21,560 nt of DNA, taken from the NCBI GenBank assembly GCA_016201185.1, contig JACQDG010000332.1:1-21560 (forward strand). The letters run 5' to 3'. Below are positions 1-8,626 of this stretch, piece after piece. The position numbers and the translations under genes are program-made. Each line of letters opens with the position of its first letter. Within the stretch, counting starts at the first letter, position 1. This stretch comes from Acidobacteriota bacterium. Lineage in GTDB: Bacteria > Acidobacteriota > Terriglobia > Bryobacterales > JACQDG01. The notes below the pieces were generated by a model, which was given only the letters and a program-made list of their open reading frames with translations, was not told where the DNA came from and made no database searches.

Positions 1-791
1 GCGGCAAGATCCTCTTTAATATCCAGACCGCCGAAAAAATTCCCACGCGGATGAAGCTGGTGGCCCGGGGCACGGCCGGGCACGGATCCATTCCCCGGCC
101 CGACAATCCCGTGACGCACCTGGCTGAGGCGGTTGTGCGGCTGGCGGAAGCCGAGCAGCCCATCAGGCTCAACTCGACCACACGGGAGAATTTTCGCGTG
201 CAGTCAAAATTGCCGGAAAACGCCGAGCTGGCGCGGGCTTTCGCGCAACTGGAAGACCCGGCGCAGGCCAACGCGGCGCGGCGCGAGATCGCCCGCCACA
301 GCCCTGTCCTCGCGGCGGCCCTCTCGACCACCGTCTCGCCAACTATGTTTGACGCCGGAGTGAAGGTGAACGTAATTCCAACCGTGGCCGAGGCGCAAGT
401 GGACGTCCGCCGCCTGCCGGATGAGACGCGGGAAGAAGTGCTGGAGCGTTTCCGCCGGATCATCAACGACCCTGCCGTGGAGATCGTGCCGGCGGGGGGA
501 CAGGAAATGCCGGCCACCGAGCCAAGCTCCCGGTCGGGCGCGATGTACCGGATGATGGAAGAAGTATTGCGTGCCGAGCCGGATGCCGCCTTCGTCGTGC
601 CGGCCATGTCCCTGGGCGCTACCGACGGCAGCTACCTCCATGCCAGAGGTATGGGCGTTTACGGGATTCCGCTTTTCGCCCGGCCGAACGCCGAGCGCAG
701 GGCCCATGGCAACGATGAACGGTTGTCGCTCGCAAGCTTCAACCGCGGCGTTCGCCTCTTGCGCGAGGTGGTCCGAAGGGTAGTCGAATGA
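1..791 (+). CDS. M20-family metallopeptidase, C-terminal part (5' end outside window)
   Basis: This is the 3' portion of a gene that begins before the window. The reading frame is open from base 3, so the ATG at 51 is internal. M20 peptidases (carboxypeptidase G2, ArgE, DapE and aminoacylase relatives) are di-zinc hydrolases that cleave peptides or N-acyl amino acids. Visible family marks are the dimerisation-domain motif TAGHGSIPRPDNP early in the fragment, GVKVNVIP in the middle, the DVRRLPDETREEV strand-helix, and near the C-terminus ATDGSYL followed by HGNDERL, whose His is the usual last zinc ligand. The first zinc-binding segment is upstream and not seen. The substrate cannot be told, and any signal peptide would lie outside the window. 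The gene is convergent with larE, whose stop lies 65 bases away. Confidence 0.9.
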   Translation, partial: GKILFNIQTAEKIPTRMKLVARGTAGHGSIPRPDNPVTHLAEAVVRLAEAEQPIRLNSTTRENFRVQSKLPENAELARAFAQLEDPAQANAARREIARHSPVLAAALSTTVSPTMFDAGVKVNVIPTVAEAQVDVRRLPDETREEVLERFRRIINDPAVEIVPAGGQEMPATEPSSRSGAMYRMMEEVLRAEPDAAFVVPAMSLGATDGSYLHARGMGVYGIPLFARPNAERRAHGNDERLSLASFNRGVRLLREVVRRVVE

Positions 792-856
792 CCGCGGCGT
801 CCCGCCCACGACGCGGAAATCGCTCTTAGGAAAGTCGGTGATTGTGCCTTGAACGG

Positions 857-1684
857 TTACTTCTGCAGCACCGTCAACACTTCGTTCAGGGCGCCCTGCC
901 GGTAACCCTCCAGATCGAGCGTCACAAATTTGAATCCGAGCGACTTGAATATGGAGGTGAGCTTGCACGCCATCACGATGCTGAGCGCGCGTTCCAGTTC
1001 TTCGGGAGCGATCTCAATGCGGACCAGCTCTTCGTGGTAGCGGACCCGGAACTGGCGGAAGCCGAGGGCCTTCAGGGCCTCCTCGCCCTGCTCGACAATT
1101 TTCACGTTTTCCTTCGTCACGGCGGTGCCATAGGGAATGCGCGAGCTGAGGCAGGCCGAAGCGGGCCGGTCCCAGGTGGGCAGCCCGGCCTCGCGCGACA
1201 GTTCGCGGATCTCGGTCTTGGTCATGCCTGCGTCGAGCAGCGGCGCCCACACGCCGTGCTCCCTGGCCGCCCGCTGGCCGGGCCGGAAGTCGCGCGTGTC
1301 GTCCACGTTCACCCCGTAGACCACGTTGGGGATGCCCCGCTCGCGGCACAAATCGGCCAGGCGCGTGAACAGCTCGTCTTTGCAGTGGAAGCACCGGTCG
1401 GGGTCGTTGCGGACGTAGTCCGGATTGTCGAATTCGAAGGTCTCGATATATTCGTGCCGCAGGCCGAAGCGGCGCACGAACTCCTCGGCATCCCGCTTGT
1501 GCGACTCCGGAATGGAGTCCGAGTCGGCCGTCACTGCCAGGACCCGGTCGCCCAGCACCCGGTGGGCGGCCCAGGCCAGGTAGGCCGAGTCCGTGCCACC
1601 GGAAAAGGCGACGATTACGCTGTCCAGGTCCCGGAGGATGGAGAACAGGTTTTCCTGTTTTTTAGCCAATTCCAGATCGAGCAT
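857..1684 (-). CDS. larE: ATP-dependent sacrificial sulfur transferase LarE
   Basis: A 275-residue PP-loop protein of the usual LarE length. LarE adenylates the carboxylates of pyridinium-3,5-biscarboxylic acid mononucleotide and inserts sulfur, a step in making the nickel-pincer nucleotide of lactate racemase; it acts in the cytoplasm. The PP-loop SGGTDS is at residues 28-33, and PASACLSSRIPYG surrounds Cys178, which matches the sulfur-donor cysteine of Lactobacillus LarE. A CFHC pair (Cys98, Cys101) is also present. This three-cysteine set is the pattern reported for [4Fe-4S]-dependent LarE proteins such as that of Thermotoga, so catalytic rather than sacrificial sulfur transfer is possible (inference). 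The gene lies 22 bp behind the addA-like gene on the same strand. No larB, larC or racemase gene is in the window. Confidence 0.9.
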   Translation of the reverse strand: MLDLELAKKQENLFSILRDLDSVIVAFSGGTDSAYLAWAAHRVLGDRVLAVTADSDSIPESHKRDAEEFVRRFGLRHEYIETFEFDNPDYVRNDPDRCFHCKDELFTRLADLCRERGIPNVVYGVNVDDTRDFRPGQRAAREHGVWAPLLDAGMTKTEIRELSREAGLPTWDRPASACLSSRIPYGTAVTKENVKIVEQGEEALKALGFRQFRVRYHEELVRIEIAPEELERALSIVMACKLTSIFKSLGFKFVTLDLEGYRQGALNEVLTVLQK

Positions 1685-1692
1685 TCGGAGCC

Positions 1693-1698
1693 ATTATA
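1693..1698 (-). promoter_or_regulatory. Perfect -10-like TATAAT just upstream of larE
   Basis: On the minus strand TATAAT ends 8 bases before the larE ATG, in the 22-bp gap after the addA stop. No Shine-Dalgarno sequence and no good -35 box is visible. If used, it would give larE a nearly leaderless transcript separate from addBA. A chance match is possible. Confidence 0.35.
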
Positions 1699-1707
1699 AC
1701 GCAAGTC

Positions 1708-4700
1708 TCACACGCTCAGGAGCCATCCTTGCGCAGGAAGCCCGGTGATCTGAGACATGGCTAAGACATACCACTGCAACTGCCGCTCGTAGCCGGCCCG
1801 GCGGGCGGGTAGGTCGGCGTCGCTCTTGAAATCGACGATGGTCCAGCCGCCGTTCTCGAGAAACGTCAGGTCGATGATGCCTTCAAACAGCCGGCCGCCG
1901 TCGAGCCGCAGCAGGACGGGCAGCTCGCGGTGGCAGCGCCCGGCGGCTCGCGCCCGGCGCACCAGCGGATGGCCCAGCGCCGCGAAGGCCGCTTCCGCGG
2001 CCGCCTCGACCTCCGCTTTCGGCGAGCCGATAACCCTTCCGTGCCTCCGAGCTAGAGTTGCGACATTCTGCTTGTCGCCCGCCAGATCGGCATCCCGCAG
2101 GATGGTATGGACCAGCGTGCCGAAGCGGCGGCCCACGGGACGGGCCGGCGGCCGCGGCAAAGCGTCTACCCGAATCGCAGCCTGGAAGCCCACCGGAAGC
2201 TCGACCGCCTCGGTAGCGGTGAAGAGGTCGAACTGCAAGCATGTGCCTTTTTCAATGGCGCGGTCGCGGCGCAGCTTCCACTCTTCATAACTTCGCATGC
2301 CCTGCTCGGCGGCTCCCCCGTCGCCATCACCGGACAGGACCGTTTCCAGCCGCAAGCCCAGGTTGGTCTCCACCTGCAGATTCAGCTTCGCCGGATCCCA
2401 CCAGACCACGCTGTAACTGCCTTGCTGATGATCGTGGAGGCCAGGGCGGATGGCGAAATCGTAAGTGCCATCGTCGTGCGGCGGCGCTCCCAGGACCGTG
2501 GTTTCGCCAAAGGGCGGGCAGCCAGGAGCGGGCGACGACCGCCGACGTCGGTCGCGGGGCGGGTACAGCGCCTTGTTAAGGGGATCGAGCCAACAGCCGG
2601 CAATCGGCTCATCGCCGATCGCGGGTACGACGAGCAGATCACGGGCCCGGGTGGCCGCCACGTAAGCCACGCGAACGCCTTCCGCTTGGTCCCGCGCCGC
2701 CTCCTCCTGCTGTTGGTCGAGCAGTTCCCACGGCGAGCAGCCCAGCAGCGCCGTGGCGCAAAGGCCGCTTTGCGTATCAACGTAAAGATCCGGGTCGGAG
2801 CGGCTGAGCCGGGTCGTAATGTCGGCCAGGATCACCACGGGAAACTCCAAGCCCTTGGCTGTGTGGACGGTCATTACGCGCACCCCTTCGGCGCCTTCTT
2901 CGAGGGCTGGCGCTTCCGTGGAAGATACTTTTCCCGCCTGCGCGGCCAGTTCATCGACGAAGCTGCGGAAGGAGATGCCGCCGCCCAGTTCAAAGCTGCG
3001 GGCGAGGTCGCAGACGCGGTACACGTTGGCCAGAACCTGGTTTCCTGCCGGGCGCAGGGCGAAGCCGGCATGGGAGCGCGTGGCCTCGAGCAGCTCGGTC
3101 AATGTTTCGACGATGGGCCGGTAGTTGCGCTTGCGATGCAGCTCGCGCAGAAAACAGAGGGCCCCGGCCACAGGATGGAAATCTTCTTCCGGAGCTTCCG
3201 GCAAAGGGCGGAAGGGATGCAGACTGCCTATTTCATGCCGGAACCGCAGCAGCACGCTGTCGGAAACGGCGAACAGCGAGCCTCTCAGCGTGGCGAACAC
3301 GGACAGCTCGTCGTCGGGCCATTCGACCGCGGCCAGAGCGGTCCGCAGGGTTTCCACCTCTTCGCGCTGGTGGAACGATTTTGCTCCCACCAGAACATGC
3401 GGAATACCGCGGCCTTCGAGTGCGTGCAGGTACTCCCGCGTGGTATCGGTCGCGCCGGAAAGGAAATGCCGGAACAGGATGCAGACGTGCCGCGCCGCGA
3501 CGGGCGCTTCGCGCTGCTGGTCCTCCGGGTCCCGCACCTTCCAGTTGCTCTCCTGAAGCAGCCACTCGATGAAGCCGGCCACCGTCCCCGGCAGGCATTC
3601 ATTTACGGCCGTTTTGGTGATGCCCCGGAATCCATAGGGGCGCGGCACAGACAGGGCAATGACGCACGGCCGGTCCCCCTTCGCCTTCCAATGGTGTTCC
3701 AACGGAACATACCGCGGCTGGCCGGTGAAGGGGTTCTCCTGCACTTCGGGCTCGAAAGCGGCATTGACGAAGTCCTGGATGGGATGGAGCGCCCGAAAAC
3801 TTTTCGTCAAATGGACCAGGCCCGCGCCTCTCGCCGTCAGTGCGTTTCGCACGGCCTGGTAGAGGATCACATCGGCCCGGCGGAAACGATAGATGGACTG
3901 CTTCGGGTCGCCCACGACGAACAACTTCCCGGGCACAGGCGTGACGGCCAGCCAGTTCGTCTCCTCCGGGTCGTTGGCTGCGAGCAACACCAGAATTTCC
4001 GCCTGCAGCGGGTCGGTATCCTGGAACTCATCGACAAAGATGTGGGTGAACTGGGCTTGCAAATAACGCCGAACCTCGGCATTTTGGCGGATGAGGTTCC
4101 GCACGCGGACCAGCAGATCGACGAAATCCAGCCCGCCCGCGCGGCGCTTCAGGTCATCATAGCGGACGACCAGATCCCACATTTCAGCCCTGAGCAGCGC
4201 GCCTAGGTCGGCGTCGGCCCGCCTTCTGAAGGACTCGAGCGAACGGAGCAAGCCATCGCGCGCGGCAATCACCTCTTCGCGCGAGACGCCCGGCCCAAAA
4301 GTCCCGCTGCCCTTTTTCTTGCGGTCGCGGTTCAGGTCTCGCAGCAACTGCAGGAGCAGGCCTTCCAGGGCGTCGTAGTCCCGCGGGGCGCCGCGCTCGG
4401 CCCGTTCCATCCAGGTGGCCAGGTCCCTGGCCGGCCGGATCGCCCGCAGCAACTGGTCGTTCGGATTCCGGCATTTTGCGGCCAGCGCGGCCAGGGCCAG
4501 CGTTGGGCCCGACAGAGCATCAATCTCTCGCTCCCGCTCGAAAGGCTCCCGGCGCCAGGGCGTAGGAAAATCCCGCCACTCGATCAGCTTCCATCCCGCA
4601 TCCTCCAGCTTCTCCAGCGGTGAGCGGCTGTCCCAGGAATCCATGTGGGCCAGGCGGACCAGGCAGCGCCGCAGGCCGGGGGCCGACTCGCCGAGCTTCT

Positions 4701-5157
4701 GCTGGATCCAGTTCCGGAAGGCCTGGCCGTATATGCGCCGGGCCTCATAGTCGGACAGCTCCTGGAAGGCAGGGTCGATCACCGCTTCCACGGGCCGCTC
4801 GCGCAGGATTTCGGCGCAGAAGGAATGGATGGTGCCGACGCGCGCCTCCTCGAGGCGTTCCAGGGCGTCCTCCAGGTTGGCGGTCTCGGCGGGTTTGGAA
4901 GCGGCGCTGCGCGCCCGGTCCAGCTCCTGCCGCAGACGGAGCTTCAGCTCGCCGGCCGCTTTGCGCGTGAAGGTGACGGCTACGACGCGGTGGATCCGCG
5001 TCAGGCCGTTCGCGAGCATTGCCACGATTCGGTGGACCAGCTCCGAAGTCTTGCCCGTGCCCGCCGAGGCCTCGACAATAAGGCTTTCCTCGAGCGAGGT
5101 CCGGATGCGACGCCGAGCGGCCTCATCATCGATCTGGATGCCAGCCGCGGCTCTCAT
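1708..5157 (-). CDS. addA: AddA/RecB-like UvrD-family helicase-nuclease
   Basis: A 1149-residue SF1A helicase fused to a PD-(D/E)XK nuclease, the architecture of AddA (exonuclease V beta-type subunit). It unwinds and degrades DNA at double-strand breaks to start recombination. Motifs in order: Walker A SAGTGKT (31-37), VTFTRKAAGE (61-70), GTIHSF (108-113), Walker B DEFQD (376-380), GDPKQSIYRFR (416-426), VHTAKGLEF (764-772) and VAATRARD (833-840). The nuclease has GTLVHTIL (1013-1020), Asp1096 in GIIDL, VDFKSD (1108-1113) and Gln1126-x3-Tyr1130. The helicase and nuclease residues all look intact. Its ATG overlaps the addB stop (ATGA), indicating translational coupling and a shared complex. 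RecB is the main alternative, but the AddB-type partner makes AddA more likely. No recC or recD is seen. Confidence 0.88.
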   Translation of the reverse strand: MRAAAGIQIDDEAARRRIRTSLEESLIVEASAGTGKTSELVHRIVAMLANGLTRIHRVVAVTFTRKAAGELKLRLRQELDRARSAASKPAETANLEDALERLEEARVGTIHSFCAEILRERPVEAVIDPAFQELSDYEARRIYGQAFRNWIQQKLGESAPGLRRCLVRLAHMDSWDSRSPLEKLEDAGWKLIEWRDFPTPWRREPFEREREIDALSGPTLALAALAAKCRNPNDQLLRAIRPARDLATWMERAERGAPRDYDALEGLLLQLLRDLNRDRKKKGSGTFGPGVSREEVIAARDGLLRSLESFRRRADADLGALLRAEMWDLVVRYDDLKRRAGGLDFVDLLVRVRNLIRQNAEVRRYLQAQFTHIFVDEFQDTDPLQAEILVLLAANDPEETNWLAVTPVPGKLFVVGDPKQSIYRFRRADVILYQAVRNALTARGAGLVHLTKSFRALHPIQDFVNAAFEPEVQENPFTGQPRYVPLEHHWKAKGDRPCVIALSVPRPYGFRGITKTAVNECLPGTVAGFIEWLLQESNWKVRDPEDQQREAPVAARHVCILFRHFLSGATDTTREYLHALEGRGIPHVLVGAKSFHQREEVETLRTALAAVEWPDDELSVFATLRGSLFAVSDSVLLRFRHEIGSLHPFRPLPEAPEEDFHPVAGALCFLRELHRKRNYRPIVETLTELLEATRSHAGFALRPAGNQVLANVYRVCDLARSFELGGGISFRSFVDELAAQAGKVSSTEAPALEEGAEGVRVMTVHTAKGLEFPVVILADITTRLSRSDPDLYVDTQSGLCATALLGCSPWELLDQQQEEAARDQAEGVRVAYVAATRARDLLVVPAIGDEPIAGCWLDPLNKALYPPRDRRRRSSPAPGCPPFGETTVLGAPPHDDGTYDFAIRPGLHDHQQGSYSVVWWDPAKLNLQVETNLGLRLETVLSGDGDGGAAEQGMRSYEEWKLRRDRAIEKGTCLQFDLFTATEAVELPVGFQAAIRVDALPRPPARPVGRRFGTLVHTILRDADLAGDKQNVATLARRHGRVIGSPKAEVEAAAEAAFAALGHPLVRRARAAGRCHRELPVLLRLDGGRLFEGIIDLTFLENGGWTIVDFKSDADLPARRAGYERQLQWYVLAMSQITGLPAQGWLLSV

Positions 5158-8100
5158 GGGATGTTCCGCAGATCCTGAAGCTGCTCCAGCCGGTCCTTCT
5201 TCTTTTTCGCCACTTTCCGTTCTTCGTAGGGCCCACAGATGGGACGATAGTCACAATACTCACAGGCGTTCCGCCGGGGGGCGGCGGGCAAAAACCCCTG
5301 CCGCACAGCCTCGTCGATGGTCTCGGCAACGTGAGCGGCGCGAAGGCGCGCGGGATTGTCGAGGGCGATCTCGATGCGCGTGTAATTGCCCCGCTGGGTG
5401 GCGTAGAAGAGTTGCCCCGACTCCACCTTCTGGCCCAGCAGCTTCTCGGCCGCCAAACCGTAAAGGAGCGGCTGAAGAATTTCCCCTCCCCCGATCCACA
5501 CCGGCGGCGGCTCGGGCGCTTTGCCGGTTTTGTGGTCGGTGACGCGCAGCAGACCGCGCACGGCGCTTTTTTCGATCAAGTCAATCGAGCCACGAAGGTG
5601 GAGGCCGTCCAAGATCACCGCCTCCCCGGCGCTGCTCTCCGGGTCACGGCCCGGATCCGCCGGCAGCCCAAAGGCGAACTCGAAATGGACGGGGAGCCAC
5701 TCGGCGTGCAGCGAGACCAGTTCGAGGATCCAACCTCGCAGGTCGGTGCGAATCTCTTCGATGCCACTCTTCCAGACCCGCGGGATGGCGGGCGCCAAGT
5801 CTTCCGCATATTTGGTGGCCACGCGGGCCAGGACGGCGTCCAGGATGTCGAGCACCAAGGAGAGGTTGGCGGCCTGGACCGGCAGCAGGCCCGCTACCTT
5901 CAGCTCGCGGAGAAGCTCGAATTGCACGGCGTGGAAGAGCGAGCCGCGGGTGAGCGGATCGAGTTGCTCGAGGGCTGTGGCCTCTTCCCGGCTGCGAAGC
6001 TGGTGGATCGAGTAGAGCAGAAAACGATACGGGCAGGCGGCGAAATGCTGCAGGGCGGTGGGAGAGTAGCTGCGGGCTCGAAGGCTATGGGTTGCCAGGA
6101 TCTCGCGGGTCTTCGGGTCTGGATCCACGATGCCGTCGGCCTCCGACCAGGAGGGCCGATTCCAGCGGCGCCAGCGGGCGCGAAGCGAACGGGCCAGGTG
6201 CGGGTTAGCTTCGAGCAAATACCGGCCGGCGCCCCTGGCAGCCGCGGCGCCGCGCTCGCCTCGTTCCAACAGCCCGCTCAAGTACGCCAGGTCGTACTCG
6301 GCCTCGTCGATCGCCTCGCCGGTATCGCGCGGGGCAGGCCATCCGAGCTGCGAGGGGGCCGCCTGGGCGGCGCGCTTTTCCATTTCGCGCAGGTCGGGCA
6401 GACGGCCCTCGGCGGCGCGCCAGATCTCGAGCGCATAAAAAGACGGCACGCGCGGCCGGCCCGCCGCCACGTCCATTCGGGGGTAAGAGGCGATGAACCG
6501 CGACCGGGCGGCGCCGGCAGCCAGCCGCAACAGCAAGCGTTCGCGGGCCACGCGCTGGTCTTCCAGTAACAAGCTGGCGGCCAGCTTTTTACGATGCTCG
6601 TCGAGCAGCAGCGGGTCCTCGAAAGATTTGCGCGGGAAAAGGCCCTCGGCCAGCCCGGGCAGAAAAACCACCTCAAACGACCGGCCCCGGGCTTCGCCGA
6701 TCGGCCCCACGAAGACCCGGCCATAGCGCCGCTGTGGCGGCTCCCGGCGCAGGGAGCTCAGGCGTTCCGTTAGCACACCGCGCACTTCATCCACCGTGAC
6801 CGGTCCTACCTCATCCATGGGCTGCAATTCGTTCAGCACCGTTAGCACAGAGTCCGGCTCGCGCAGCACCATCCCCGCCAGCCCGGCCAGCCGCTCCAGC
6901 CACTCCTTCCAGCGGGCGCTCGCGGGCAAAGAGCCCAGAAAGTCGATAATGGGGAGGGCGAACTGTTGCAGGTTTTGGAGCCGCTCGGTCTGCTTTTCCA
7001 GGCGTTCGCGGCCCGGATCGCCTTCCTGGTCGAGCTGCTCCAGTTGAAGCCGGAACTCCACTTCGAGTCCTTTCAGGCGTCGCAACCAGCGGTCCTGCCC
7101 GCCGATCACTGCGGCATCCACCAGCAACTTCTCCCAATCGAACGGCGCGCGCAGCGTGCCCGAAATCACCGGCGATTCGTGCGTCTCGGAGACTGGTGGT
7201 TGGGGCTCCTCAGCCGGCGGCGGAATCGTTTTCAAATTGGAGAGGAGCTCGTCTTCAGGCGCCGCCCACTCGCTCTCCCGTCCGCCCTGCGGAACCTGTC
7301 CCAGCGAGAGGTATTCGGCAAATCGGGAAGCCGTCAGACCCTCGGCTGCGCAGGCGAGCAGGGCCAGGAAGGCGCGTCCGGAGGGGTCCGGTCGCGCAGC
7401 GCTGCGGGTGAAGTATCCGGGAATGCCCGCCCGGCGAAGCGTATCTTCCACCAGCGGTAAGTAATCTCCCGGGTTCCGAAGCAAGATGGCCATCTGGTCA
7501 AAGGAGATCCCCAGCTCGGCCAGCAGGCGGATGCGGCGGGCGATCTCTACGGCTTCGAGCGCTTCGCCGCCGGCGGAAAAGAACTCCAGGCTCTGGTCCA
7601 GGCCGGTGTCCCTGGGAACCGGGGGGATCTGCGGAGCAAACAAATAACGGCGCAGGCGGCCGAGGGTATCCGACGGCTCGCTGCCATACAGCCCGTTGGC
7701 CTTTACCTCCAGGATCTGCTCCAGCGCGCCGATGCTTTCCTCGTCGCCGACCGGCGCCGTGGCCAGCACGTCCGGCGACCGGCGGGCCAGCGCCGTAATG
7801 AATGCCCGCTCGGCGGCTGAATCGAGCGAGCAGTCCAGCAAGAACACCGGGAGGCCGAGGAGCCGATGACCGCCGTGGGCCGCCACATCGCCCGCGAGCT
7901 GGAAGAGAATGGCCAGGTCGGCCAGGGATCGCTCGGCCAGCTCTTTTTCATAGCGGGCCTGTAAGAGCGCGAGATCTCTCCCAGGCGCCCCGACGCTGGC
8001 GAGGCGATCGACTGAAACGCCCTGCAGCCGCAACTCCGTCAGCGTTGCCGCCAGGGCCCGGGGGAAACCGGGCGTATCCGCCACCGGGCCGAAGTATTCG

Positions 8101-8414
8101 AGCACGCCCGCGGCGCCGCAGGCATAGACACTGCGGGCGGCGATGGCCTCCATGCCGAGCCGACTAACGGGAGTCAGTTCGCGCTCGCCAGTCGCTGCGG
8201 CTGCCAGCGTCGCCGCCAGCTGCCGCAGGGTCATGCGGTGCGCGCCGCAAAAGCCGGCATTCTCCGGTAGACAGCTCCTGACAAAATCGTCGGCGGCGCC
8301 CAGGGTTTCGGCCAGAACCACAATTTCACCATTGCTCTCGAGCGAGCGGAAATGCTCCGCGGCTATCCCGAGACGTTCGGTGCTGGAGGAGGAGACAAAA
8401 ATGCGGCGGGTCAA
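5154..8414 (-). CDS. addB: AddB-like subunit, inactivated helicase plus PD-(D/E)XK nuclease
   Basis: A 1086-residue protein with the AddB layout: degenerate helicase-fold N-terminal region, then a C-terminal nuclease with an iron-sulfur staple. It should pair with the adjacent AddA-like protein to resect double-strand breaks. The staple cysteines are Cys794 (in ACPYRF) and Cys1051, Cys1054 and Cys1060 (CEYCDYRPIC). Nuclease residues are His828, Asp945 in RGSIDLIE, DHKTGK (960-965) and Gln981-x3-Tyr985. FLPGLAEGLFPR (584-595) is the usual helicase-remnant motif. The N-terminus has no GxxxxGK[ST] Walker A, so ATP hydrolysis probably rests on AddA alone. The start is TTG at 8414: an in-frame TAG lies two codons upstream and no ATG is suitably placed. 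Confidence 0.83.
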   Translation of the reverse strand: MTRRIFVSSSSTERLGIAAEHFRSLESNGEIVVLAETLGAADDFVRSCLPENAGFCGAHRMTLRQLAATLAAAATGERELTPVSRLGMEAIAARSVYACGAAGVLEYFGPVADTPGFPRALAATLTELRLQGVSVDRLASVGAPGRDLALLQARYEKELAERSLADLAILFQLAGDVAAHGGHRLLGLPVFLLDCSLDSAAERAFITALARRSPDVLATAPVGDEESIGALEQILEVKANGLYGSEPSDTLGRLRRYLFAPQIPPVPRDTGLDQSLEFFSAGGEALEAVEIARRIRLLAELGISFDQMAILLRNPGDYLPLVEDTLRRAGIPGYFTRSAARPDPSGRAFLALLACAAEGLTASRFAEYLSLGQVPQGGRESEWAAPEDELLSNLKTIPPPAEEPQPPVSETHESPVISGTLRAPFDWEKLLVDAAVIGGQDRWLRRLKGLEVEFRLQLEQLDQEGDPGRERLEKQTERLQNLQQFALPIIDFLGSLPASARWKEWLERLAGLAGMVLREPDSVLTVLNELQPMDEVGPVTVDEVRGVLTERLSSLRREPPQRRYGRVFVGPIGEARGRSFEVVFLPGLAEGLFPRKSFEDPLLLDEHRKKLAASLLLEDQRVARERLLLRLAAGAARSRFIASYPRMDVAAGRPRVPSFYALEIWRAAEGRLPDLREMEKRAAQAAPSQLGWPAPRDTGEAIDEAEYDLAYLSGLLERGERGAAAARGAGRYLLEANPHLARSLRARWRRWNRPSWSEADGIVDPDPKTREILATHSLRARSYSPTALQHFAACPYRFLLYSIHQLRSREEATALEQLDPLTRGSLFHAVQFELLRELKVAGLLPVQAANLSLVLDILDAVLARVATKYAEDLAPAIPRVWKSGIEEIRTDLRGWILELVSLHAEWLPVHFEFAFGLPADPGRDPESSAGEAVILDGLHLRGSIDLIEKSAVRGLLRVTDHKTGKAPEPPPVWIGGGEILQPLLYGLAAEKLLGQKVESGQLFYATQRGNYTRIEIALDNPARLRAAHVAETIDEAVRQGFLPAAPRRNACEYCDYRPICGPYEERKVAKKKKDRLEQLQDLRNIP

Positions 8415-8442
8415 TGCGGCCTACCCGGCAAGCAGTCGGCCC

Positions 8443-8452
8443 ATTATACAAT
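8443..8452. promoter_or_regulatory. Overlapping divergent -10 elements between addB and the symporter operon
   Basis: The 44-bp gap between the TTG of addB and the ATG at 8459 holds a minus-strand TATAAT (8443-8448), 28 bases before the addB start, and a plus-strand TACAAT (8447-8452), 6 bases before the ATG at 8459. The two elements overlap, so transcription in the two directions could compete. No clear -35 boxes are present. The weak match TTGGTC at 8464-8469 (minus strand, 15-bp spacer) is the best candidate. Confidence 0.35.
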
Positions 8453-8458
8453 CAATTC

Positions 8459-8626
8459 ATGCGACCAATCATGGCCGGCAAGACACCCCAGGCCGTGACG
8501 CCCGGCGACGAGCCGCCGCCGGTCTTCCGCTCCTGGGGGCGCCTTTATGCCGCCGTGGTCGCCTACTTATTTTTCCTGATCACCCTTTTCTATCTCTTCA
8601 CCGTGTCATTCAACGGAGGGCGATGA
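8459..8626 (+). CDS. Single-helix membrane microprotein preceding the symporter
   Basis: A 55-residue protein (51 if the second ATG at 8471 is used) with a polar, proline-rich N-terminus and one hydrophobic helix, LYAAVVAYLFFLITLFYLF, near the C-terminus. I do not recognise the family. Its stop overlaps the symporter start as ATGA (8623-8626), which argues that it is translated and coupled to the symporter. Some SSS transporters have small membrane partners, such as DUF485 or DUF4212 proteins, but those have two helices and no similarity is evident here. The likely role is an accessory or stabilising subunit (inference). An in-frame ATG at 8414 exists but would overlap the addB start and remove the promoter region. 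Confidence 0.6.
   Translation: MRPIMAGKTPQAVTPGDEPPPVFRSWGRLYAAVVAYLFFLITLFYLFTVSFNGGR

Noticed and set aside
797..814. Possible hairpin GCGTC/GACGC between the M20 and larE genes as terminator
   Set aside because: Only a 5-bp stem without a T tract; too weak to annotate.
842..1699. A 285-codon plus-strand open frame covering larE
   Set aside because: It mirrors LarE almost end to end and resembles no family; the minus strand has the PP-loop and conserved cysteines.
2107..4206. A 699-codon plus-strand open frame opposite the addA-like gene
   Set aside because: It is antisense to a protein with all helicase motifs, its translation has low-complexity Gln/Gly/Arg/His composition without domains, and such shadow frames are common in high-GC DNA.
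5154..5157. Frameshift signal at the addB/addA junction
   Set aside because: The 4-base ATGA overlap joins two complete proteins each with its own domains; ordinary translational coupling explains it.
5331..6569. A 412-codon plus-strand open frame inside the addB-like gene
   Set aside because: Same shadow effect: no recognisable domain and no ribosome-binding site, opposite conserved nuclease residues.
1708..8414. addAB-larE as a phage-defence island
   Set aside because: Both nuclease-helicase proteins have ordinary recombination-repair architecture, and no other defence gene is nearby.
8143..8622. N-terminal extension of the symporter frame back into addB
   Set aside because: It is antisense to the addB start, has no membrane helices, and the ATG at 8623 with ATGA coupling and a Shine-Dalgarno site matches the family N-terminus.
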